The position numbers and the translations under genes are program-made. A stretch of DNA of 64,000 bases, from contig NZ_BCZK01000010.1 in assembly GCF_001598695.1 (NCBI RefSeq), forward strand, positions 1-64,000, in the 5' to 3' direction. This document shows positions 31,201 through 38,301 of this stretch, in pieces. The DNA is from Klebsiella oxytoca NBRC 105695 (lineage in GTDB: Bacteria; Pseudomonadota; Gammaproteobacteria; Enterobacterales; Enterobacteriaceae). A model generated the notes under the pieces. It had not been told where the DNA came from. It worked only from the letters and a program-made list of their open reading frames with translations, and did not search any database. The number at the start of each line of letters is the position of its first letter. Position 1 is the stretch's first letter.

Positions 31201-34200
31201 CGCGCTCTCCCCGCAGGAGCAGCGCCTGGCGCTGGAAAAACGGCGGCTGGAACTGAGCTATCGCGTTTTACCCGCCGACCAGTGGCCTCTTTTTGAACTG
31301 GTGGTCAGCGAAATCGACGATTGTCGCTATCGCCTGCACATGAACCTCGATCTTCTGCAGTTCGATGTGCAGAGTTTTAAAGTTATGATGGACGATCTGG
31401 CGCAGGCCTGGCGCGGAGAGACGCTGGCGCCGCTCGATATCACCTTTCGCGATTATGTGATGGCTGAACAGGCGCGCCGGCAGACGGCGGCATGGCACGA
31501 TGCCTGGGAGTACTGGCAGGAAAAACTACCGCAATTACCCCTGGCGCCGGAACTGCCGGTGGTGGAGACGCCGCCGGAAACTCCACACTTCACCACGTTC
31601 ACCTCAACGATCGGCAAGCCTGCGTGGCAGGCCGTTAAGCAGCGCTGGCAGCAGCAAGGGCTCACCCCTTCTGCCGCGCTGCTCACGCTGTTTGCCGCCA
31701 CCCTCGAGCGCTGGAGCCGTACCGCTGAATTTACCCTGAACCTGACTTTCTTTAATCGCCAGCCGGTTCATCCGCAAATCAACCAGTTGATTGGTGATTT
31801 TACCTCCGTCACGCTGGTCGATTTTAACTTCACCGCGCCGGCGACGCTGCAAGAGCAGATGCAACGAACCCAGCAGCGCCTGTGGCAGAACATGGCGCAC
31901 AGCGAAATGAACGGCGTCGAGGTGATCCGCGAGCTGGGGCGCCTGCGCGGATCGCAGCATCAACCGCTGATGCCGGTGGTGTTTACCAGCATGCTGGGAA
32001 TGACGCTGGAAGGCATGGCTATCGATCGGGCGATGAGTCGTCTGTTCGGTGAACCCTGCTATGTGTTCACGCAAACGCCGCAGGTCTGGCTGGATCATCA
32101 GGTCATGGAGAGCGATGGCGAGTTGACGTTTAGCTGGTACTGCATGGATAACGTGCTGGAGCCGGGCACAGCGCAAGCCATGTTTACAGACTATTGCGCC
32201 ATCCTGCAGGCTGCTATTGCCAGCCCTGAAAGCCTGCAGACGATGGCCTGCGGTATTGCCGAACAGAACCCGCGCCGCCGCTGGCCGCTCAACGCGCAGA
32301 CGGACTACGATTTGCGGGATATTGAGCAGGCGACGCTGGACTATCCCGGTATCCAGCGGGCCAGAGCGGAACTAAGCGAAAATGGCGCGTTAACGCTGGA
32401 TATCGTCATGGCCGAGGGGCCGTCGCCCTCCGCGCTCGCCCCGGCTGAACGCGATCTCGCCTCGCTGGCGCTGCCGTTGCCTGAGCAGGCGCAACTTGAT
32501 GAACTGGACGCGACCTGGCGCTGGCTGGAGGCGCGTGCGCTACGAGGGATCGCCGACACGCTGACTCGCCATGGTTTATTCACCTCGCCGGAGAGCGCCC
32601 ATCGCTTTAGCGAAATTGTACAGGCGCTGGCCGCGCAGGGGGCCCGGCGACGTCTGCTGCGCCAGTGGCTACAGTGTCTGACGGAAAGAGAATGGTTGGC
32701 CCGCGAGGGGGATAGCTGGCGCTGCCGCATGGCGTTCAGCGAGATCCCCGGGCCGCAGGATGCCTGCCCGCCAACCCAATGGAGTCAGGCGCTGGCGCAG
32801 TATCTGGACGCCTCTATTTCCCGCCACGACGACCTTTTCTCCGGGCAGTGTTCGCCGCTGGAACTGCTGTTCAATGAGCCGTTGCGCGTAACCGACGCGC
32901 TGTATCGCGAAAACCCCGCCAGCGCCTGTCTGAATCGCTATACCGCACAGATTGCCACCCTATGCGGCGCAGAACGCATCCTCGAGGTGGGCGCCGGAAC
33001 CGCAGCCACCGCGGAGCCGGTGCTGAAGGCCACGCAAAGCACGCGACGTTCATACCATTTCACCGATGTCTCCACGCAGTTCCTCAACGATGCCCGGAGC
33101 CGTTTCCACGATCAATCGCGGGTTTCTTACGCCTTATTCGACATTAACCAGCCGCTGGATTTCGCCGCCCATCCGGCAGAAGGATACGACCTGATTATTG
33201 CCGTCAATGTGCTTCACGACGCCAGTCATATCGTTCAGACGTTGCGCCGATTAAAGCTGCTGCTGAAAACCGGCGGACGTTTGTTGATCGTCGAGGCGAC
33301 GGAGCGAAACAGCGTATTCCAGCTGGCGAGCGTCGGCTTTATCGAGGGATTGAGCGGATACCGTGATTTCCGCCGCCGGGATGAGAAACCCATGCTAGCC
33401 CGTTCGGCGTGGCAGGAAGTGCTTGCGCAAGCCGGGTTTGTCAACGAGCTGGCGTGGCCGACGCAGGAATCCTCGCCTCTGCGCCAGCATCTTCTGGTCG
33501 CGCGTTCGCCTGGCGTGAATCGACCGGATAAAGCAGCCGTAAGCCGCTATCTGCAGCAGCGTTTTGGCTCCGGCCTGCCCGCATTACGGATTCGCCAACA
33601 AGAAGCGTTACTTGCGCCGCTGCGTACCCCGTCCGTTGCGCAGATTGCCCCAGCCGAATCGACCCCGGTCGCCGGGGGCGATCCGACGCTGGAAAAACAG
33701 GTCGCTGAACTCTGGCAATCGCTGCTTTCTCGCCCCGTGGCCAGACATCACGACTTTTTTGCGCTGGGCGGCGACAGTCTGATGGCGACAAGGATGGTCG
33801 CGCAGCTGAACCGCAGAGGAATTGCCAGCGCCAGCCTTCAGGATCTGTTCACCCATTCAACGCTCAGCGACTTCTGCGCCCATCTGCAGGCCTGTTCGTC
33901 GGCAGAGGACAATCCTGTGCTCATTTGCCACGGCGCGGGTGATGAAACGTTGTTTGTTTTCCACGCTTCCGACGGCGATATCAGCGCCTGGCTGCCGCTT
34001 GCCCGGGCGCTGGACAGGCGCGTATTCGGCCTGCAGGCAAAATCGCCGCAGCGTTTTGCCACGCTTGATCGGATGATCGATGAGTATGTCGCATCCATCC
34101 GTCGCCAGCAGCCACACGGCCCCTATGTGCTGGCGGGATGGTCGTACGGCGCTTTTCTTGCAGCTGGCGCCGCGCAGCGTCTGTACGCCAAAGGCGAGCA

Positions 34201-34696
34201 GGTACGGCTGGCGTTAATCGATCCCGTGTGTCGACAGGATTTTCGTTGCGCCAACCGGACGGCCCTGCTGCGGCTGTTAGCCGAAGGGAATACGCCGCTG
34301 GCGCTGCCGGAACATTTTGACCGGCTGACGCCCGCCCGCCAGCTTGCCGTCTTCATCGACCTTGCCAGAACGGCGGGAATGGTGCCGCAAAACCTGACGC
34401 GGCAAGCGGCAGAAACGTGGATCGACAACATCGCGCATCTGCTGCGTTTACTGGCCGGGCATAAGCCGGGCGAAGCCGTTGCGCTTCCCTGCCTCATCCT
34501 GCATGCCGTAATGAGACCCGCGCGCTGGACGCCAGCGGAGACCGAATGGCGGGCCTGGATGGACCGCGCCGACCGCTATGCGATTAAAGCCAGTCACTGG
34601 CAAATCATGCTGGAGCCCCCCCACGTTCAGGCTTGCGCGCAGCATATCCAGCGCTGGCTTGGCGCAACCTCAACGCAACCGGAGAACACCTTATGA
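25220..34696 (+). CDS. irp1: Yersiniabactin hybrid PKS-NRPS Irp1 (HMWP1)
   Basis: A 3158-aa polyketide/non-ribosomal peptide synthetase. Domains in order: ketosynthase with active Cys198 (TACSSSL), acyltransferase with Ser641 (GHSVGE), C-methyltransferase with the SAM motif EVGGGTGG near 1096, ketoreductase with VTGAFGGLG near 1558, ACP with Ser1848 (GMDSLL), cyclisation domain with the DxxxxD motif at 2044-2049, a second methyltransferase (EVGAGTAAT near 2590), PCP with Ser2853 (GGDSLM) and thioesterase with Ser2975 (GWSYGA). It adds a methylated malonyl unit and the third thiazoline, then releases yersiniabactin. The position expected for the ketoreductase tyrosine is His1693. It starts 87 bp after irp2 and overlaps ybtU by 4 bp. 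Confidence 0.97.
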   Translation: MDNLRFSSAPTADSIDASIAERYPDCEPVAVIGYACHFPEAPDGETFWHNLLEGRECSRRFTREALLAAGLDAAVIDDPHYVNIGTILDNADCFDAALFGYSRQEAESIDPQQRLFLQAVWHALEHAGYAPGAVPHKTGVFASSRMSTYPGREALNVTEVAQVKGLQSLMGNDKDYIATRAAYKLNLHGPALSVQTACSSSLVAVHLACESLRAGESDMAVAGGVALSFPQQAGYRYQPGMIFSPDGHCRPFDASAEGTWAGNGLGCVVLRRLRDALLSEDPIIAVILSSAVNNDGSRKVGYTAPSVAGQQAVIEEALMLAAIDDRQIGYIETHGTGTPLGDAIEIEALRNVYAPRPPHQRCALGSVKSNVGHLDTAAGIAGLLKTVLAVNRGQIPPMLNFATPNPALKLDESPFTVPVTAQAWQDEIRYAGVSSFGIGGTNCHMIVASLPDELRLPLPGADDGSRSTALLLSAASDTALRQLATDYARALRENADASNLAFTALRARRLDLPFRLATALNDDTAAALSAWAGEQAGAPVYSGHGVSGKQVWLFTGQGSHWRTMGYAMFQRSKVFADTLERCFSACREMLTPSLRDAMFNPDSAQLEEMTWAQPAIVAFEIAMAAHWRAEGLQPDYAIGHSVGEFAAAVVCGHYTIEQVMPLVCRRGALMQLCANGAMVAVFAQEEALMPLARQFELDLAANNGTRHTVFSGPEARIAEFCAALSQRDISYRRLSVSGAAHSALLEPILDRFQDACAGLHAEPGQLQLISTLTAGAIDASTLNQADYWRRHMRQPVRFIQSIQAAHKLGARVFVEMGPDAQLIASGQREYRDNAYWIASARRNQEASAVLNQALLQLYAAGVTLPWADLLAGNGQRISAPRYPFATERYWKEHVSNVCEPDDVVLSAGAEVASRAAAALDLPRLEALKRCATRLHAIYVDRLVQRCADDAIASGVDAMTIMRRGRLLPRYQQLLQRLLNNCVADGDYRYADGRYFRARPIEHEQREALLAELAGYCEGFQAIPETIARAGERLYEMMSGEEEPVAIIFPQGASDGVEVLYQEFSFGRYFNQIAAGILRGLVQTRQPQRPLRILEVGGGTGGTTAWLLPELNGVPALEYHFTDISALFTRRAQQKFADYGFVRYHELDLEKEAQSQGFQANSYDLIVAANVIHATRHIGRTLDNLRPLLKPGGRLLMREITQPMRLFDFVFGPLVLPLQDIDAREGELFLTPQQWQQQCRRAGFSKVAWLPQEGSPTAGMSEHIILSTLPGQGISSSSASALGQTLPDNADDLADWSDCAGQPERFNARWQEAWRRLSARHGDNSPVEPPQVSPPQWLGEVRLSWRNAAFSRGEMRVEARHPDGEWLPLAPAAPVPAPQTHYQWRWTPFSAASDGRPLAFRFSAGTLAHENELAQCGILHDPQAASVLIIVEESEQTLALAKQVKEALTTGAGGLIAITRRAWQVEENEALAASHHALWALLRVAANEQPERLIAAIDLAENTPWETLRQGLSAVSLSQRWLAARGNALWLPSLAPNPGRAADLPANVFAGDTRWHLVTGAFGGLGRLAVNWLKEKGAQRIALLAPRADASWPGDIKGVQIRVCRCDVGNARQLTRVLDKLAGDGGIAGAIHAAGVLADGPLQDLDDRQLAAVFAVKAQAADQLRQSLSDHNARYLILYSSAAAALGAPGQSAHALACGYLDGLARQHTSDDTPKTITIAWGAWGESGRAATPEMLATLASRGMGALSNAEGCWHLEQAVMRGAPWRLAMRVFSDNMPPLQQALFHSGSAEKAAVPVSPPADDNVFNGSLSDETAVMTWLKKRIAVQLRLSDPASLQANQDLLPLGMDSLLFLELSSDIQHYLGVRINAERAWQDLSPRGLTQLICSIPEKTPAASQPEALRHDADERYAPFPLTPIQHAYWLGRTHLIGYGGVACHVLFEWDKRHDELDLSLLEKAWNQLIARHDMLRMVVDADGQQRVLATTPTYRIPRDDLRALSPQEQRLALEKRRLELSYRVLPADQWPLFELVVSEIDDCRYRLHMNLDLLQFDVQSFKVMMDDLAQAWRGETLAPLDITFRDYVMAEQARRQTAAWHDAWEYWQEKLPQLPLAPELPVVETPPETPHFTTFTSTIGKPAWQAVKQRWQQQGLTPSAALLTLFAATLERWSRTAEFTLNLTFFNRQPVHPQINQLIGDFTSVTLVDFNFTAPATLQEQMQRTQQRLWQNMAHSEMNGVEVIRELGRLRGSQHQPLMPVVFTSMLGMTLEGMAIDRAMSRLFGEPCYVFTQTPQVWLDHQVMESDGELTFSWYCMDNVLEPGTAQAMFTDYCAILQAAIASPESLQTMACGIAEQNPRRRWPLNAQTDYDLRDIEQATLDYPGIQRARAELSENGALTLDIVMAEGPSPSALAPAERDLASLALPLPEQAQLDELDATWRWLEARALRGIADTLTRHGLFTSPESAHRFSEIVQALAAQGARRRLLRQWLQCLTEREWLAREGDSWRCRMAFSEIPGPQDACPPTQWSQALAQYLDASISRHDDLFSGQCSPLELLFNEPLRVTDALYRENPASACLNRYTAQIATLCGAERILEVGAGTAATAEPVLKATQSTRRSYHFTDVSTQFLNDARSRFHDQSRVSYALFDINQPLDFAAHPAEGYDLIIAVNVLHDASHIVQTLRRLKLLLKTGGRLLIVEATERNSVFQLASVGFIEGLSGYRDFRRRDEKPMLARSAWQEVLAQAGFVNELAWPTQESSPLRQHLLVARSPGVNRPDKAAVSRYLQQRFGSGLPALRIRQQEALLAPLRTPSVAQIAPAESTPVAGGDPTLEKQVAELWQSLLSRPVARHHDFFALGGDSLMATRMVAQLNRRGIASASLQDLFTHSTLSDFCAHLQACSSAEDNPVLICHGAGDETLFVFHASDGDISAWLPLARALDRRVFGLQAKSPQRFATLDRMIDEYVASIRRQQPHGPYVLAGWSYGAFLAAGAAQRLYAKGEQVRLALIDPVCRQDFRCANRTALLRLLAEGNTPLALPEHFDRLTPARQLAVFIDLARTAGMVPQNLTRQAAETWIDNIAHLLRLLAGHKPGEAVALPCLILHAVMRPARWTPAETEWRAWMDRADRYAIKASHWQIMLEPPHVQACAQHIQRWLGATSTQPENTL

Positions 34697-35790
34697 TGCC
34701 GTCCACCTTCGACAAACAACGCGTACTGATTGTGGGCGCCAAATTCGGCGAAATGTACCTCAACGCCTTTATGCAGCCCCAGGAGGGGCTCGAACTGGTT
34801 GGCCTGCTGGCCCAGGGAAGCCCGCGCGCAAAAGAGCTGGCCCAGGCGTTTGGTATCCCGCTGTATACCTCGCTCGAACAGATCAAGGAGATGCCGGATA
34901 TCGCCTGTATCGTCGTGCGCTCGACCGTCGCCGGCGGGAGCGGAACGCAGCTTGCCCGGCACTTTTTAACTCACGGCGCGCACGTTATTCAGGAGCATCC
35001 CCTCCACCCGGATGATGTCCGTTCATTACAAGCGCTGGCGCAGGAACAGGGGCGTTGCTATTGGGTCAATACGTTTTATCCGCACGCGCTTGCCGGTCGC
35101 GTGTGGCTCAGGGACGCGAAGCAGTTACGTCGCTGTCTGGATCGGGGGCCGTCGATTGTCCATGCCACCACCAGCCGGCAGTTGCTCTACTCCACTCTCG
35201 ATTTATTGCTGCTGGCTCTGGGCGTGGATGCCGCCAGCGTGGCGTGCGAAGTGGTCGGCAGCTTCAGCGACTTTCACTGTCTGAGACTCTACTGGCCGGA
35301 GGGAGAGGCGTGCCTGCTGCTTCAGCGCTATCTCGATCCTGACGATCCGGATATGCACAGCCTGATTATGCACCGTCTGCTGCTGGGATGGCCGGAAGGA
35401 TATCTTTCGCTGGAGGCGAGCTACGGCCCCGTCATCTGGTCATCCAGCCTGTTTGTCGCCGAACATCAGGAGAATGCTCGCAGCCTCTACCGCAGACCGG
35501 AGATCCTGCGCGACCCGCCGGGTCAGACGCGCAGCCCGGCGCCCCTGAGCTGGCGTGATTGCTGTGAAACCGCCGGGCCTGAGGGCGTCGGAAGATTACT
35601 CCATCAGCTGCGCAGCCATCTGGCGGGCGAAAATGCGCCTGCCGCCTGCCACGGCGCTCATCAGCTGGCGGTGTCGTACCTATGGCAGCAGATTTTACGC
35701 GCGACCGGCAATGCCGAGATCCGCCACCTGAAGCCGCCGCGTCATGAACGGTTAACGGCTTTCTACCGCCACGATGAGGAGTCCCGATGA
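34693..35790 (+). CDS. ybtU: Thiazolinyl imine reductase YbtU
   Basis: A 365-aa NADPH-dependent reductase that reduces the middle thiazoline ring to a thiazolidine while the chain is still bound to Irp1. The start at 34693 (MMPSTFDKQRVLIVGAKFGE) places the ATG on the irp1 stop (ATGA overlap). The longer frame to 34633 lies wholly over irp1. The N-terminus is a Rossmann fold with VLIVGAKFGEMY, followed by the family motif IVVRSTVAGGSG and VIQEHPLHPDD, which carries the conserved glutamate-histidine pair of Irp3-type reductases. The C-terminal half is an alpha/beta oligomerisation domain. It overlaps ybtT by 4 bp. Confidence 0.95.
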   Translation: MMPSTFDKQRVLIVGAKFGEMYLNAFMQPQEGLELVGLLAQGSPRAKELAQAFGIPLYTSLEQIKEMPDIACIVVRSTVAGGSGTQLARHFLTHGAHVIQEHPLHPDDVRSLQALAQEQGRCYWVNTFYPHALAGRVWLRDAKQLRRCLDRGPSIVHATTSRQLLYSTLDLLLLALGVDAASVACEVVGSFSDFHCLRLYWPEGEACLLLQRYLDPDDPDMHSLIMHRLLLGWPEGYLSLEASYGPVIWSSSLFVAEHQENARSLYRRPEILRDPPGQTRSPAPLSWRDCCETAGPEGVGRLLHQLRSHLAGENAPAACHGAHQLAVSYLWQQILRATGNAEIRHLKPPRHERLTAFYRHDEESR

Positions 35791-36590
35791 TGCAATCTGC
35801 CATGTGTACTCCGTTATGGCCCGCCCGCAGCGCCAGTACGGCGCATCTGGTGATGTGCCCCTTCGCGGGCGGCAGCAGTAGCGCGTTTCGCTGCTGGCGA
35901 GAGCAGCCTATGGCGGACATCGCGCTTTCCCTGGTAACCTGGCCGGGACGCGATCGCCTGCGCCATCTGACGCCGCTCAACAGCATTATGCCGCTGGCGG
36001 TACGGCTGGCGAACGAACTGCAACAGAGCGTATCTCCTGACGCGCCGCTGCTGCTCGCCGGGCACAGTATGGGCGCGCAGGTGGCGTTTGAAACCTGTCG
36101 CCTTCTGGAGCAACGAGGACATGCGCCGCATGGCCTGATTATTTCGGGATGCCATGCTCCTCACCTCCATTCCGAACGCCGACTCAGCCATCGCGATGAT
36201 GCCGACTTTATCGCTGAGCTGATAGATATTGGCGGATGTTCGCCTGAGCTGCGGGAAAACGAGGAGTTAATATCGCTGTTTCTTCCCCTCCTGCGCGCCG
36301 ATTTTTACGCCACCGAGCATTATCACTACGATTCGCCCGATCGCGCCTCGCCGCTGCGCACGCCTGCGCTGCTCATATGCGGCAGCCGCGACCGCGAAGC
36401 CTCCCGGCAGCAGGTCGACGCCTGGCGTCAGTGGCTGATCCACGTTACCGGGCCGGTCACAATCGACGGCGATCACTTCTATCCCATTCAACAATCCCGC
36501 GCCTTCTTTACGCAGATTGTCCGCCATTTTCCCGACGCATTTTCGACGCTGACCGCTGTGCAAAAACAGCCCAGTACTTCTGAAAGGTGA
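35787..36590 (+). CDS. ybtT: Type II thioesterase YbtT
   Basis: A 267-aa alpha/beta hydrolase of the external (type II) thioesterase family that clears wrongly loaded groups from the Irp1/Irp2 carrier proteins. The nucleophile elbow is GHSMGAQ (Ser near residue 94). The oxyanion region CPFAGGSSSAF is near the N-terminus. The catalytic Asp lies in CGSRDREA, and the His in the IDGDHFY motif near residue 231. The length matches the known YbtT. The gene starts on an ATGA overlap with ybtU and ends 3 bp before ybtE, so the four genes irp1-ybtU-ybtT-ybtE are tightly coupled. Confidence 0.95.
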   Translation: MMQSAMCTPLWPARSASTAHLVMCPFAGGSSSAFRCWREQPMADIALSLVTWPGRDRLRHLTPLNSIMPLAVRLANELQQSVSPDAPLLLAGHSMGAQVAFETCRLLEQRGHAPHGLIISGCHAPHLHSERRLSHRDDADFIAELIDIGGCSPELRENEELISLFLPLLRADFYATEHYHYDSPDRASPLRTPALLICGSRDREASRQQVDAWRQWLIHVTGPVTIDGDHFYPIQQSRAFFTQIVRHFPDAFSTLTAVQKQPSTSER

Positions 36591-36593
36591 CGC

Positions 36594-38171
36594 ATGCACG
36601 CTTCTTTTAACACTCTGATTGAACAGTATCCCTTACCTATTGCCGCACAGCTGCGCTGCTGGGCGGCGCGTTATTCCACGCAAACAGCGCTCGTTGATGA
36701 CGGGGGTGCGCTAACCTACAGCGAGCTTGATGTCCGGGTCGACCAGCTTGCCGCAGGGTTAGACTCGCTGGGGTTGCGTTCAGGACAGCATGTGATTGTG
36801 CAGCTTCCAAACGGCAACGCCTTCGTGATCCTGTTGTTCGCCTTGTTAAGACTCGGCGCGATCCCCGTTCTGGCGATGCCCTCCCAGCGGGAGCTGGATA
36901 TCGACGCGCTGATCGCGCTGGCGCAACCCGTCGCTTATTTTATTCACGGGGAAAACCATGCAGGGCTGGCCCGCCAGATGATGCATAAACACGCCTGCTT
37001 GCGTCATGTTCTGACCATTGAACAATGCGCAGATGACGAGTTTACGCCGCTGTTCTCGCTGCGCGGCGAGCTTCAGGCGTGGCGGCAGCCCGAGGTTTCC
37101 GCCACCGCGCTGCTGCTGCTTTCAGGCGGCACCACCGGGACGCCAAAGCTTATTCCGCGACGGCACGCCGACTATAGCTATAACTTCAGCGCCTCTGCCG
37201 AACTGTGCGGCATCAACGCCCAAAGCGTATATCTCGCCGTCCTTCCCGTGGCGCATAATTTTCCGCTGGCCTGTCCCGGTATTCTGGGAACGCTTGCCTG
37301 CGGCGGGAAGGTGGTGCTGACCAACAGCGCCAGCTGCGATGAGGTGATGCCATTAATCGCCGAATGCCGCGCGACGCACGTCGCGCTGGTGCCGGCCCTG
37401 GCGCAGCTCTGGGCGCAGGCCAGAGAGTGGGAAGAGAGCGATCTCTCTTCGCTGCGCGTCATTCAGGTGGGCGGCGCCCGCCTCGATCCGACGCTGGCAG
37501 AGCAGATTATCGCCACCTTTAACTGCACCCTACAGCAGGTATTCGGCATGGCGGAGGGGCTGCTTTGCTTTACCCGTCTCAACGATCCGCTGGTCAGCGT
37601 TCTCCATAGCCAGGGGCGCCCGCTATCTCCCCTGGATGAAATTCGCGTCGTTGACGAAGAAGAGAACGACGTTGCGCCTGGCGAAACCGGACAGTTATTA
37701 ACGCGCGGCCCTTACACGATTTCGGGCTATTATCGCGCTCCCGAGCACAATGCCCGGGCCTTTACCGCGCAAGGATTTTACCGTACGGGCGATAATGTCA
37801 GGCGCGATGAGGCGGGAAACCTGTACGTTGAGGGACGCATAAAAGAGCAGATCAACCGCGCCGGAGAGAAAATTGCCGCGGCGGAAGTGGAAGCGGCGCT
37901 GATGCGTCTGGAGGCGGTAAAGGATTGCGCCGTGGTTGCCGCGCCGGACACGCTGCTTGGCGAGCGAATTTGCGCGTTTATCATCGCGCAGCAGACGCCA
38001 TTTGACTATCAACAGTTGCGTCACCAGCTAACCCAGCTGGGGCTCAGCGCGTGGAAAATTCCGGACCAAATTGAGTTTCTGACCCACTGGCCGCTCACCG
38101 CCGTCGGCAAGGTAGATAAAAAACGCCTGACGGCGCTCGCCACCGAGCGTTGTCGCCAGACGTCACAATAA
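36594..38171 (+). CDS. ybtE: Salicyl-AMP ligase YbtE
   Basis: A 525-aa ANL-superfamily adenylating enzyme (EntE/DhbE type) that activates salicylate with ATP and transfers it to the aryl carrier domain of Irp2. The ATP-binding P-loop motif reads LSGGTTGTPKLIPR near residue 180-195. Other core motifs are the FGMAEGLL aromatic-acid pocket motif near 315, YRTGDNVRRDEAGN and GRIKEQINRAGEKI, and the C-terminal lysine in NGK-like form (TAVGKVDKK). The length equals the known YbtE. It is the last gene of the biosynthetic operon, and the fyuA promoter follows directly. Confidence 0.96.
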   Translation: MHASFNTLIEQYPLPIAAQLRCWAARYSTQTALVDDGGALTYSELDVRVDQLAAGLDSLGLRSGQHVIVQLPNGNAFVILLFALLRLGAIPVLAMPSQRELDIDALIALAQPVAYFIHGENHAGLARQMMHKHACLRHVLTIEQCADDEFTPLFSLRGELQAWRQPEVSATALLLLSGGTTGTPKLIPRRHADYSYNFSASAELCGINAQSVYLAVLPVAHNFPLACPGILGTLACGGKVVLTNSASCDEVMPLIAECRATHVALVPALAQLWAQAREWEESDLSSLRVIQVGGARLDPTLAEQIIATFNCTLQQVFGMAEGLLCFTRLNDPLVSVLHSQGRPLSPLDEIRVVDEEENDVAPGETGQLLTRGPYTISGYYRAPEHNARAFTAQGFYRTGDNVRRDEAGNLYVEGRIKEQINRAGEKIAAAEVEAALMRLEAVKDCAVVAAPDTLLGERICAFIIAQQTPFDYQQLRHQLTQLGLSAWKIPDQIEFLTHWPLTAVGKVDKKRLTALATERCRQTSQ

Positions 38172-38179
38172 GCGCAACC

Positions 38180-38247
38180 CTACCCGAAACAGGTGGAAAT
38201 AAACCCGTTTCGGGTAGCAGCACAATTAGAAATAGTTATCATTTTCA
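38180..38247 (+). promoter_or_regulatory. fyuA promoter: YbtA palindrome and Fur-like box
   Basis: A perfect 11-bp inverted repeat CTACCCGAAAC (38180-38190) / GTTTCGGGTAG (38207-38217) is followed at about 38229-38247 by a Fur-like box, GAAATAGTTATCATTTTCA. The right arm with flanks, ACCCGTTTCGGGTAGCA, is the same 17 bp found upstream of irp2. This indicates activation by YbtA and repression by Fur, as known for fyuA. Confidence 0.75.
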
Positions 38248-38301
38248 ATTCACCGTTGTGGCTATTTTTGGCGTTTCGCCGTTTTACAGGGACTCATAAC
38301 A

